Program-made: the position numbers and the translations under genes
The notes under the pieces: model-generated
Database searches by the model: none
The model's input: the letters and a program-made list of their open reading frames with translations, nothing else
What the model was told of the DNA's origin: nothing
DNA from: Cladosporium sp. IMV 00045
Taxonomy: Eukaryota; Ascomycota; Dothideomycetes; Cladosporiales; Cladosporiaceae
DNA length: 35,892 nucleotides
Assembly: GCA_001931905.2 (NCBI GenBank)
Contig: MSJI02000693.1
Location: 1-35,892 of the forward strand
Direction: 5' to 3'
Shown here: positions 9,578-19,555 of the stretch, piece after piece
Layout: each line of letters opens with the position of its first letter
Numbering within the stretch: the first letter of the stretch is position 1

Positions 9578-9812
9578 TGACGCGCGCTCGAGTAAGATTT
9601 TTTTTTCTTTCACAAAGTACTAGGCTATCTAGTAAATAGCAAAGCTAAAGAGGAGAAGTGTCTAAGACAGGACGAGCATGTATAGTACATATAATGCATG
9701 ATGCCCGTTATGCAACTATCGTAGGGTTATTATAGGTCTCATCTAGCAATCGTGACTCTATGATTAACAGCATCTTCAGGCATAGCTAGACGTTAGGGTG
9801 TAGCCTGTGACA
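9578..9812 (-). repeat. Solo-LTR-like repeat, copy A
   Basis: Read on the minus strand this 235-bp block aligns along its length with 32717-32967 on the plus strand. Shared blocks include TGTCACAGGCTACACCC at the start, TAGATAGCCTAGTACTTTGT in the middle and ATCTTACT near the end, with GTCA as the last shared bases. The TG...CA ends and the CT-rich interior suit a retrotransposon LTR. The ends are also partly inverted (TGTCAC against TGACGC), so a MITE is possible. CAACC occurs at 9573-9577 and again at 9811-9815, overlapping the end by two bases; it may be a target duplication. Confidence 0.6.
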
Positions 9813-10703
9813 ACCAGGCACGTGATTCCTGTTCCCGAAAAAATGGTCACAATACCTCGATACTGTGTCCTGAAAAACGTAACGCGAAGAATTCAGCTCT
9901 TCCATAAACTAAGCTACCGTTTTGCCCATCTCGCCGAAACCTTCCACTTGCAGTAGCCGGTAGGATTACGGTCGTCAAATCCAAGATGTCGTCAAATCCA
10001 AGATTTCCGCAAGACTACCTCCTTCGCTCTCCGCTTGTACGCATCGAGTTAACTGTATGCAAGGCTGCGCGGTGTCACGGGCGTGTGTCGGGACGTAGGT
10101 GTAGATGCAAACAGGAAAAGATACGTTACGGTTCACTACGGCTGACCTAAGACAGGTTCGATGACTAGGATGTAGCTCGAAGAGCTACGTCTGGAGGTTC
10201 AGAGCGAATTTTGCAGGTGAAACCTACCTGGGCCTTGAACTCTCTGCGAAACTATTTACTGAGCATTTCATGGCACGAAAGGCATGTTGCGGGCCAGGCC
10301 TGTGACACGCGGACAAAAAACCCATGGTGAAGGCGTACGGTCTCTGCCCGGCGTCACGAAGCACTTCTCCATATGCGTGTCATAACGCGCAAGATTGCAC
10401 GCATCATAAAACGTCATATTGACCTTAATCAACACTGATATCACTCATACGTACACACAACACGGTGTCGCATCGAGAACCGGCACCAGAGCAAGCCGCA
10501 AGCAATAGAGCCCATCTCCCAACTTTGATAGTTCCTCCTAGACCTGAATCTGTTCGAAGTCAGAAAACTCGCAACGTTCTCAAGGCCAGTTCTGCATCTT
10601 TCGTCTCTTACCTGACGCCACGCTCTTGCCGAATCCAACCGATTTTCCAAGATAACATATCGTTGTGGAGAGCAGTATTTACCCACGGAACACTCGTCGG
10701 TCG
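9813..10703. other. Intergenic; short repeats, no gene recognised
   Basis: No supported coding frame. Contains the 16-bp direct duplication GTCGTCAAATCCAAGA at about 9971-10004 and the second copy of the short dispersed repeat at 10174-10204. The right part should hold the promoter of the F-box gene. Confidence 0.45.
10174..10204 (+). repeat. Short dispersed repeat, copy 2
   Basis: AGCTC-GAA-GAGCT is followed by GGAGGTTCAGAG. It is a direct-orientation partner of 6855-6884, about 3.3 kb away, with the loop bases reverse-complemented. Confidence 0.5.
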
Positions 10704-12335
10704 ATGCACAAGATGCCGTCACAGAACGCGAGTGCCATCAATAGGCTTCCCCCTGAGCTCCTCGGGCACGTCTTTTCCTATATTTCTTTCCAGGCCCCAA
10801 GCGACATCGCCAATTGTCGCCTTGTGAGCCGCGCATTCAAAGTTCTCAGCTCTCCTCATCTCATACCAAGAGTCGTTTTCGCTCGGCGCCTCGGAGCTAT
10901 CTCAAAGCTCTGCGAAATACTTCAACACCCTTACTTCCGGCTTCACGTGACCGAGCTAGTGTACGACAGCAGTGCCTACTCCGAGGCGACCGCGGCAAGT
11001 TGGGACCAATACGTTGAAGATTACGAACGCGCGCCGAGAGAGCTGGAGAATCCAGAGTGGTCAAAGCGACAAGATTATGTCCAACATGCGCGAGAGAAGA
11101 TAAGTGCTTTCTGTAAAAGTGCATGCGACGAGCGGCGGGATTCAAGTATCTGGGATGGTGCATTAGCAGATACGGATGTCACGAGCAAGAGTTTGTACGA
11201 CTCTGCAGAATCATCCCTGACCGCCAAGGAAGCCTTCCTCGTCGGATGCAGCACGACCTTCGCCGACTACAGGCAGCGCTTTGCCGACCAGCAGTGGATA
11301 CGAAAGGAAGGCATCGACATGACTATTTTGGCCGCAGCATTTGCCATATTTCCAAAGCTACGCAGTATCGTGTTCACCGATTACCGCAGTTTAGCCCGAA
11401 AGGGCGAGAGCTACGATATCTGCTGCCAGAGACTCTTCGGCAGAACGCTGGAGCCGCAGCACGTTGCAGGCGGTGGACTGACCGGCGTGCCGGGAGACTG
11501 CTTGTTCTCTATACTAGATCTCCTCGCGGAGCATCTAGAGACGCATATAGGGAGTTTGGTCGTCGGACCATCACACCAGTTCGAATATACCGGCGAAGAC
11601 GCCAGTGAGCTGGCCGATCCATATTACCCGCAAAACCCCCGGTACCTGGATCTCAGTTCACTTGATAACGTTTCCCTCGGCTCGAACTCCAAAATTGGTC
11701 AAATTCTGAGCCGACTGAAGCATCTTCGCCTCGTGCTTTGTTATAGCGGCAAGCGCTCGGAAGAAGACCAAATGCATGCCCAGATCCACCGATTTTTGGA
11801 ATCATCGGCGCCTCAACTAAGCTCGCTGATGGTCCACATGGTCTATCTGTTCTGGGGCGGCATGCGCGAGGTCCCGAGAGTGGACCATGACATTCACTTC
11901 GACTTCTTTCACTCCATCTTGATGCCTCTACACATACCACGACTCCAATCACTCAGCCTACGCCGTTGGATTTTTACCGCACAAGAGCTAAAGACATTTT
12001 TGTTCGAGCATGCTGCAACACTTCGCGATCTTCATTTGCTGGACTGCCTTTGCGGAGACGATCGTACAGAATTAGCCCGCTGGGGCGGCCAAACACTTGC
12101 ATTAACAGGCGTCGAGATTTCCGGCATGCTCGATGTTGTCGATGTTCGGAGTGCAAACCCTCATGGATGGAGTCGTGCGACCGAGGTGCAATGGGGTCAC
12201 ATCCGATCAAAATTTTCAGAACGGGAAGTCAGGGACTTGGAGATTATTTGGTTGGGGGGCAGAAGAAACCGGGTGGACAGGCAACAGAAAGATGAAATTC
12301 TGCCAAGCGAATATTGGTGGAAAGAACCGGCATAA
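10704..12335 (+). CDS. F-box domain protein
   Basis: An intronless frame of 543 residues from the ATG at 10704; an in-frame GTG at 10665 is not a likely start in a fungus. The N-terminus holds an F-box at about residues 12-46, with INRLPPELLGHVFSYI and then IANCRLVSRAF, the pattern used to bind Skp1 in SCF ubiquitin ligases. The remaining 500 residues are weakly repetitive with Leu-rich stretches such as LRDLHLLDCL and LQSLSLRRW, resembling the degenerate LRR-like C-termini of many fungal F-box proteins that select substrates. The substrate is unknown. No break is seen. Orphan F-box genes of this kind are abundant and variable in ascomycetes. Confidence 0.85.
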   Translation: MHKMPSQNASAINRLPPELLGHVFSYISFQAPSDIANCRLVSRAFKVLSSPHLIPRVVFARRLGAISKLCEILQHPYFRLHVTELVYDSSAYSEATAASWDQYVEDYERAPRELENPEWSKRQDYVQHAREKISAFCKSACDERRDSSIWDGALADTDVTSKSLYDSAESSLTAKEAFLVGCSTTFADYRQRFADQQWIRKEGIDMTILAAAFAIFPKLRSIVFTDYRSLARKGESYDICCQRLFGRTLEPQHVAGGGLTGVPGDCLFSILDLLAEHLETHIGSLVVGPSHQFEYTGEDASELADPYYPQNPRYLDLSSLDNVSLGSNSKIGQILSRLKHLRLVLCYSGKRSEEDQMHAQIHRFLESSAPQLSSLMVHMVYLFWGGMREVPRVDHDIHFDFFHSILMPLHIPRLQSLSLRRWIFTAQELKTFLFEHAATLRDLHLLDCLCGDDRTELARWGGQTLALTGVEISGMLDVVDVRSANPHGWSRATEVQWGHIRSKFSEREVRDLEIIWLGGRRNRVDRQQKDEILPSEYWWKEPA

Positions 12336-12435
12336 TGGATAGAGAAAGCATGTGACACAAAGAGTTCTTGCAGGGTGGCCAGCAAGTAAGCCCAAACAAG
12401 CCGGCTTGACTTGTCTACTTGGCTTGACAAGCCAA
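12336..12435. other. Junction with CAAG-rich palindromes at the LINE B 5' border
   Basis: Contains CAAGCCGGCTTG and the perfect inverted repeat TTGGCTTGACAAGCCAA at 12419-12435, directly before the LINE reading frame starts. Similar CAAGTC/CTTGACTTG motifs crowd 18985-19085. Confidence 0.45.
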
Positions 12436-14520
12436 GCTGGTCATTCTTGATGGCTTCCTCCGCTTCTCCGAAAGTTTTGGGATTCTGCCAAGTAGCGGGA
12501 CTGTCCGTCGCTGCAAATTGCTGACCGTGGAAGAGATCGAATCATGTCTGATGAAAACCAAGCCGTGGAAGGCCGCAGGCGAAGACGGTCTCCCCGCTGG
12601 AATGTGGAGGCAGATATGGCCGGCCGTGAGTGGGAGTGTCCGTCACCTTTTTCAAACGTCCCTCGACACAGGAGCCCTGCCTCGGCAGTGGAAGATCGCA
12701 AAGATCATCCCGCTCAAGAAGCCCAACAAGGACGACTACACCCAGGCGAAAGCGTGGAGACCAATTTCGCTGCTGTCGACACTGGGAAAGTTGCTGGAGG
12801 CGGTCGTCGCAGAAAGGATATCATTCGTGGTGGAGACCTACGGCCTGCTGCCAGCCAATCACTTCGGCGCGAGTAAACAGAGGTCTGCGGAGCAGGCGCT
12901 GTTGCTCCTCCAGGAGCACATCTATACAGCTTGGAGGAGTAAGAAAGTGGTGAGCTTGGTCAGTTTTGATGTGAAAGGGGCGTACAATGGTGTCTACAAG
13001 GACAGACTGCTACAGCGACTACGAGCTAGAGGCATCCCCTCGGATCTGGTGAACTGGATTGGCGCCTTCTGCTCCGGACGCACGGCCACGATTGTTGTGA
13101 ATGGCCAGGCGTCCGAGGTGAGAGAACTTGAACAGGCCGGGTTGCCACAAGGCTCGCCTTTGTCGCCCATCCTGTTCCTATTCTTCAACGCGGATCTCGT
13201 TCAGCAACGCATCGACCAAAACGGTGGCGCGATTGCTTTCGTCGACGACTATACTGCGTGGATTGCGGGCAAGACCGCTGCAGATAACACGGATCGGCTC
13301 CAGGCCATCGTGCAACGAGCGACCGCATGGGAGAGCAGGAGTGGGGCGTCTTTCGAGGGGGACAAGACCGCCTTCATCCACTTCACGCGGAACAGTCGTC
13401 AATCCGCGGACGAACCGATAAGCGTCAAAGGGGAAGAGGTACGGCCCACAGCCAGCGTCAAGATCCTGGGGCTGATCATGGATTCGCGACTGCGCTACCA
13501 AGAGCACACCGCGAGGGCTGCAACAAGGGGTTTACAGGCGGCCATGGCGCTGAAGCGGCTGCGAGGACTCTCGCCGTCAGTGACACGCAAGCTGTTCAAC
13601 ACGACGGTGGCACCAGTCGTCGACTACGCATCGTCTGTATGGACGCACGCCAGGAGGGCCAGCGCAGAGAGGGTGCTCAGGCGAGTGCAGAGGATCGGCG
13701 GACAGGCAGTGGTTGGGTGCTTCCAGACGGTCGGCACGGCAGTGGCAGAGGCAGAAGACCAACTTACCTACGATAGAAGAACGACACGCGCGAAAGGCTC
13801 TGAAAATGTTGGTCGACCTGCACAGTATGCCCGGCACACACCCTCTCGCGCAGATGATCAGGCGTCGGACGTTCAAGAGGTTCACGTCACCCATGCAGAA
13901 AATCGCAGAATCCGCGCGCGGAGCACCGATGGATGATTTGGAGGCGACACAACCTCACATCTCAGCCCCGTGGGACGTTCGACTCGAAATGGTCAACGAT
14001 GTGGCCGATGGCGCTCAGGCAGCCACGTGGGCCCAGGAGACGCAGGGCATCCGCGTCGCCACCAGCGCTTCGGCCAGGAATCGTTTGGTTGGCATCGATG
14101 GCGCCATCGAGGGCATTGACTGGATAAGCAACAATCCTGAGCGACACGAGTACGACAAGACGGTAGGCAGTTGTGAGCAAAGCGATGCTTACACAGCCTC
14201 GCTGGCCTCGATCGAAGTGGGACTTGGTATGGTTGTCAGCGCGGTGTACGCGGGGTCACTGTCGGCGCGGGTACAAGGCCAGGTCATCCACGTGTTCACC
14301 AACAATCGAACCGTTCTAGCTACGTTGCGGACTGCCACCAGAAGGTCTGGACAATGGATGATCAGCGGGATAGTGAAACATGTAAGGCATCTGAAAGAGT
14401 CACACAACCGCGTGGTCTTCGCGTGGGCCCCGGTGAACCCGATCTTCGAGTTGGGGCAAAAGGCCAAGCAGCTAGCGCAGCGATCCACGGGAGGGACGAG
14501 TGGTCAGAGACCGACCCAGA
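12436..14520 (+). mobile_element. Tad-like LINE B: reverse transcriptase and RNase H, frameshifted
   Basis: The plus-strand frame from about 12436 to 13936 encodes a LINE reverse transcriptase: GEDGLPAGMW, then AWRPISLLSTLGKLLEAVV, VSLVSFDVKGAYNGV (catalytic Asp), GLPQGSPLSPILF, and the FVDDYTAW box (catalytic Asp pair). Near 13762-13772 the reading shifts frame and continues in the 13713-14849 frame with LPTIEERHARKALKMLVDLH and an RNase H-like region (RLVGIDGAIEG, DAYTASLASIEVGL, VIHVFTNNRTVLATL). Several RNase H acidic residues are not where expected. The endonuclease and ORF1 are missing, so this is a 5'-truncated copy, and the frameshift indicates it is dead. The 3' limit is approximate. 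Confidence 0.85.
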
Positions 14521-15047
14521 GATCTTCAACACTTTACATGTTGTGGCATGTAGCAGATCACATTCTCCGAAATGACAATATGCGTCAACTTGACGGTCCA
14601 CATGTCCTCGAAGTATCAACATCCGGGACAAGCTTATATCTTACCGTAGCCAGGGGTCACTCTACGTTGTCCGATCGATACCGAGGAATGTTGCATTGCC
14701 TAGAAGATCAAGACCGCGAGCTGAACGCCTCTTGCAATACCGGGAACAGGCTTCGGAGCTGCGGCCTAGGACTTTTGCTAACGGATGGCTGTAGTGTTTG
14801 TCGTGGCTGTGTAGTGGCCAGCTGTTGTCTAGTGGATACGGGTCGGTGAACGGGTGTGATCTCGTCACATTAGAACCCAAGGTACGGCGTGCAAACGCCA
14901 CAAGGTACGCTGAAACATCCTCATGTGATTTTCTCCTGAATACGTCACCAACGATCTAAGAGCGACATCACGTGGAAAGTCAATATCATGCTGGGACTCT
15001 CTAAAATTCCTGAAACTGGCTGTATACCGAAAGTCATGCCACCGTCG

Positions 15048-15456
15048 CTAGCAAGATTCGGAGATGTACTGCTTTATGGACTCTTGGTACCGCTTACTGC
15101 GTGTAGTAGATTGGCAAATCCTGGCAGCGAAGGGCGCGAGCACTCCAGTGGCGCGCTGTCGCTCATGGTGGGACAAGTTGCTTGAGAGATCGATATCGGA
15201 CCCGGCGGAAGCACTTGCTCGGCGGCATAGCCGCAAGGCGAGACCCTTGCAGATTTTGACGCATTCAGCAATGAGACTGTCGAGTTCTGCGAGGCGAGCA
15301 AAGTGGACCGTTTTGGTGAAGGCTTGCAAGCTTCCGCAGGCCGTGCGATCTCGCGTCGCCGAGAAGCGTTCTGCCGCCGACCAGTACCTTGTATATGTAC
15401 TGTTTTATCCAAACCAAAAGCGAAACGAATGCTAGCAGCCATAGGATGATCGTCAT
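15048..15456 (-). CDS. Possible small membrane-anchored protein, uncertain model
   Basis: The ATG at 15456-15454 opens a frame whose first 20 residues are strongly hydrophobic (TIILWLLAFVSLLVWI), like a signal anchor. A different minus frame over 15329-15048 looks more protein-like (HFARLAELDSLIAECVKICK) and ends at a stop at 15048. An intron or frameshift would be needed to join them. No clear branch site was found. No family is recognised. This may be a chance frame. Confidence 0.2.
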
Positions 15457-15501
15457 TCGGCGTATCGGCCTCGTTCCCAGACCTATGCGTATTCCCTGAC
15501 A

Positions 15502-15801
15502 CTACAGAATATGGCGGCCACCTTCCGACGACAGCGGACTGCTGTGCTTCTGCAGATAGACAGAGCCCCAGAGTCTGTGGCTCTTTGCAAAGCGCCGGCG
15601 CAGGTACGGCGGCACAGTTTGTTCCTCCTTGCAGTATGCTCGCACTTCCTGGATGTTGAGATGGACCAGAATTGACGACATGCTCAGAGCTTGGAAGCGG
15701 GTCAGTGCGGAGTGCATGACCATCTCTGTTCCCTGGAGTCTGGCACGTCTTCTTCGCTGGGCCGGAAGGAAGTTCTGACCGGGCGTTCGAGCGTCTCTTA
15801 T
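15502..15801 (-). other. Open continuation of the SAM/HMG reading frame after its stop
   Basis: Directly after the TAG of the SAM/HMG gene the same frame is open for about 99 codons to a stop at 15502, with a plausible fungal protein composition (TPGQNFLPAQRRRRARL, then YCKEEQTVPPYLRRRFAKSH). It could be a last exon after a short in-frame intron, stretch after a nonsense mutation, or 3' UTR that is open by chance. Confidence 0.35.
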
Positions 15802-16769
15802 CTAAACGGGGTTAGATGGTTGCGTAGGGTCAAGGGAGAAATATGGTCGCTCGGTCTCACTGCTCGGTTGCATGTCCCGCTCCGCCGTGAACTCGGCGAG
15901 ATATCTTTCGTACACGGCATACTCATTCGTCTGCCGATACTCTGCAAGCTGATGCACATATTGCTTCTCCATAGCCCGGCTGCTGTTTCGGCAATTTTCT
16001 TTCTCGCTGTAAGGAGCAGCTCTCCATCGGTCGTCGACCCTATCAACAATCTTGACGAGACTCAGTCCTTGACCTACAAGCAGCTTTTTTGCCTCTGTGT
16101 CGAATTTAGCATGCGTTGTCCGTGAAGCCGATGCGTATTCCTACGTACCTCTGAAGAATATAACGTAAGCAGAAGGCACCCTTTGCGGTGCGTTTGCATC
16201 ACACTGTACCAATGTTATGAATCAATTTCATCGTCGGAGATAGACGGCCGCCCGGGATCTAACCTTCGGATATTGCTTGCAAGTCCGCGGCTCGGTTGCC
16301 GCAGCCTCAAAGCTTGCGGGCCCGCCCGCTTCAGCGCTATGCATGCCCCCGGGTTTTCCCTCGACTGTCGTAGGGACACAGCGCTTGGTTGTAAGTGGCA
16401 GATCGGCAGCTGCTGGTACCGTCCCATATCTGTCGCATAATCGTTCGCTTATGGCTCGTTGCAGGATCTAAAGGGAGGGAAAGAAAAGAAAAAATTGTCA
16501 GCCCTGATCAAGCAAGTGGCACATCAGCGCCGCTATGACTCTTGTCGAAAGATTGGGACCATACTCTCCGATGTCCTAATTTGACCGCCAACGTATCTCT
16601 GTAGAATTATTAGCACGTAGAGTCAAGCTGAAAGGTGCGTGCCTTACAAATCACCTTCTGTAATATTGCTCAGAAGATCCCACGAGCCGAAGGCCTCTTC
16701 GACAAGCCGATCTTCGTACCCAGACAGGCCTAAATGATCCAATGTCGCCGAAAGGGTTGGAGTAGCCAT
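15802..16769 (-). CDS. SAM domain plus HMG-box protein, five exons
   Basis: Exons on the minus strand: 16769-16648, 16598-16565, 16467-16264, 16203-16149 and 16094-15802, giving 235 residues. Introns are 49, 97, 60 and 54 bp; donors GTAAGG, GTATGG, GTTAGA and GTACGT; branch-like TGCTAAT, CTGAC and TGCTAAA. The joined protein begins MATPTLSATLDHLGLSGYED and LLSNITEGDLDTLAVKLGHR, a SAM domain (about 5-65, protein interaction). After a linker comes an HMG box at 121-195: APQRVPSAYVIFFREA, then IVDRVDDRWRAAPYSEKENC, then AMEKQYVHQLAEY. HMG boxes bend DNA in chromatin or promoters. The last exon ends at TAG (15804-15802), but the same frame is open again to 15502, so a further intron (for example 51 bp from GTTTAG to CCCAG) or a nonsense mutation is possible. 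No single exon stands out as an ORF, so simple ORF calling misses the gene. Confidence 0.85.
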
Positions 16770-17972
16770 ATCAAAGTGCAAAGGAGCTGCAATTCCCCAC
16801 CTGCATCTTGCCTAGATGGAAAACTACAGCCAAGCAAGGGGGAGCGGGATGCAGAGTACCGAATCTGATTTGACTTTCGCCACTGAAAGCGGGTGCATTA
16901 TGTTCAGAGGGGCTGCGGCGACCGTGCGAGGCCATCATCCTGCGTCACTGTAAATGGAAACCCAGCGGAAACCCTGAGAAAGTCGGTTTGAGGTGGGCAC
17001 ATACCTCACCAGCCGAGCCGCGATACCTACTGCAACGGAGGCGAATCAGCATCCCTTGATTTAGATGGGGCATGCAGGCTGCGTCCTGTACGATGCAATT
17101 CATCGGGTACTTCCTAGCTCAAAACGCGCGTTCATTGGACACAGACGTCTAGCCTCGTTAACAGTCTCCTAGTCTGCGATATAGAAGGCGTCAGGTAGGC
17201 TTCCGGAATAGGAGTTCATACGATCATGGCGCAGAATTGATCGAACACACTACCATGTGCTTTGTGTTCTTTCTAGCTAGACCAGTGACGAAACCGCACT
17301 GACTGTTGATCATTGGCATCTTGCTTCCGCCGCTATATATGTCAAATCATGGTCTTTAAAGTGCAAATTGTAGCATGTCCGAGTCGGAGATTGTGCGGGA
17401 TGAACAAATGACGCGCTCACTGGAGCCGACTCCAATAGCTTGCTTTGAATTTGAGGGGTCAGATCCTCGGGGAGACGGAGTGATGTCACTGAGGCATCAA
17501 CTGAACCTCGCGATCGGGCTTACAAGCGAGAGCTGTGAAAATTGGGCGTTAATAAGTTCATAATGATCAAAGGCCTTTCATACACGTGCCTCACCACGTA
17601 ATCTGATCCGTCCGATGACGATGGATCAGTGTTCCACCGGTTGGCCGAATAGCACTGATCGACAGATATCCAAACCAATATGAGGCCTGACCAACATGAG
17701 GCTTAGTATATGATTCTGCACTGGGGATTGCTGCTTCCCGACCGAATTGGGGATTAGCGTCTACCAATCCGGCCAAGTCTCAACTGCCAAGTTCATGGAG
17801 CCCATGCGCGTTTGGGGAAGACTCTTGGCACAATGTCTCACAAACGTCCTGCACCTATACATCGATCTCTCGGAGTGAATTTTGCCCACAAATGGACCAG
17901 ATCACGTTCTAGCATCCAACACCAAGCAAGGCAACTTCGACTCAATCTTCCACGGGATCCGTCACGCAGCTG
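16770..17972. other. Intergenic, no gene recognised
   Basis: Upstream region of the SAM/HMG gene, followed by unassigned sequence. Small frames at 17375-17563 and 17591-17776 have no domain and no codon signature. No RNA gene was recognised. Confidence 0.45.
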
Positions 17973-18960
17973 TTGAGTCCAGCACCGAATCTCACGAATG
18001 AAGCTATCGACACTCTGATTGAATATATGGGATCAAGGACGTCGCTTAAAAGAGACACCGCCGATCTTTGTGGAATAAATTTCACGATCCAGCAGCGAGC
18101 CGCGATGCATACTGTCTGGTCACATTTCGAACCTCAACCATCGCGCGAAGGTCGCCATATCCCAGTGACTTTGCCGAAAGAAGGCATCGAGGCTATCACA
18201 CAGCTATTCCTAGCGTTTTGGACCGAGATCCCCAAAGATGCTGACTTGGAGAATACCGCAAGTGCACGCTTCTCCGGCATCCTTGGCATTCACCCCTATG
18301 AATTCTCTTTTAGAAGAGCATACGACTGTACGCCACTACTTTCTGCCCTCATCTGGGTAGGTCAATCACTCTGCCTTGAGTATGCTCTTCCTCTAGAGGC
18401 ATACGAGACTCTTCCCCAGCGGTGGCCGGCACGGGACGGATACCCAGACATGGCCCAGCGCCTTCGCTACACCGTACGGGCTCAATACATGGAACGAGGC
18501 AGTATGGCTCCTCTTGGATATCTCATTGAGCGGCGCCAACATAGTCGGGCAATCCCCAGAAGGGAAGGACCACAGACCAATATCGACTGTTCGAAAGACG
18601 GTCATAGACTACAGCTTGACGACTCCTCCATCACTGTACCGCAATTCCGCCAGGTTATCCACAACGTCATTGCTAACACCCAATATCTATTGGACGATCT
18701 TCTTTTCCCCTGGTAGCCCAAGATTGACTTAACTTGAAGGATGACCTGGCCAATCGGCGTCCAGGATATTCGTTTCTGTCTGACCCAGCAAATCACCTCC
18801 AAAACAGATTCAGGATTTGGAGTACACATGTGTTTGCAGATTCTGGGGGGTTGTCCTGGACGTCTGCAACTCGATTGTCGAGATACCTGCGAGAATGTGG
18901 TCGTTTTGTACAACATTTGTTTGTTGCTATTCATACGACCAGCGGCCAGACTGGTCCACA
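17973..18960 (+). pseudogene. Fragment 1 of a recombinase-like element protein (middle region)
   Basis: The plus frame 17973-18716 is homologous over its length to the middle part of fragment 2 (from about 19720): SGILGIHPYEFSFRRAYDCT matches AGVLGISHDGSTFERPSNYA, followed by matching LSAL...LCLE and APLGYLIERRQHSR / APVGELLSLRAYGR. It stops at 18714-18716 after LLDDLLFPW. The next frame (from 18734) continues the alignment with DDLANRRPGYSFLSDPANHL (fragment 2 has NGYSFVHDN) and ends near HLFVAIHTTSGQ at about 18950. At least one frameshift is present, and the catalytic part is missing. The fragment ends just before a stretch rich in CAAGTC/CTTGACTTG motifs. Confidence 0.7.
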
Positions 18961-19555
18961 AGTCAGCGGAACTTGCTTGCCTCCAAGTCACTTGATCAAG
19001 CCAACAAGGCAAGCAAGTGATGGGTATGGTACAAGCAAGCAAGTCGAGCTTGAATCACTTGACTTGACTCATTCAAGTGGGTTGACTATTCTTGTCCGGC
19101 CGGCTGCATAAGCCATATTGAGTGCATCATCTCACAATGACCAATCGGAAGATTGCCTCGAAGCCCTAGAATACCTGCGACGCGCGCTTCCTCACGCCAT
19201 GAACTGCCAATTTGCTTCCCACCCTGGAACACCTCATACCGTGGATTTGATTCGGCACTGGACTCGCCGCTGCGATATCTTGGCCTTGTATTGACATCGA
19301 CTACCATCAGCGCATCGCCGCTCCATGTCATGACATCGCACCATACAGCTCCTCGGGATTAAAACTGGAAGCAACTCCAATGTCGCCAGCGCCAAGGACG
19401 CCGACTACAGAAGCGTACCCATGCTTGCCAAAGTGGATACTACAGTGCAGAGACATCGATTGGGTGCGCGTCAGCGGCTACAGTGCCCCAATGGATGGTA
19501 AGGTCAAGCTCTCGTGGATATGGACGCATAGATATCGTCTTGTCAATGATGCTGG
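18961..19555. other. CAAG-rich segment and unassigned sequence
   Basis: 18985-19085 is crowded with CAAG/CTTG words (GCAAGCAAGTC, CACTTGACTTGACTC), resembling 12390-12435. The rest separates fragments 1 and 2 of the recombinase-like element and shows no supported coding frame. Confidence 0.4.

Larger units (their letters stand above)
14521..15801. other. No confident gene
   Basis: The LINE frame stays open to 14849 without recognisable protein family features. Between 15048 and 15723 several minus-strand frames have a fungal-like codon pattern. They may be a small gene and a continuation of the SAM/HMG gene (see those entries). Confidence 0.4.

Noticed and set aside
17375..17563. Small plus-strand frame in the gap
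   Set aside because: No domain, no intron-supported extension, length expected by chance.
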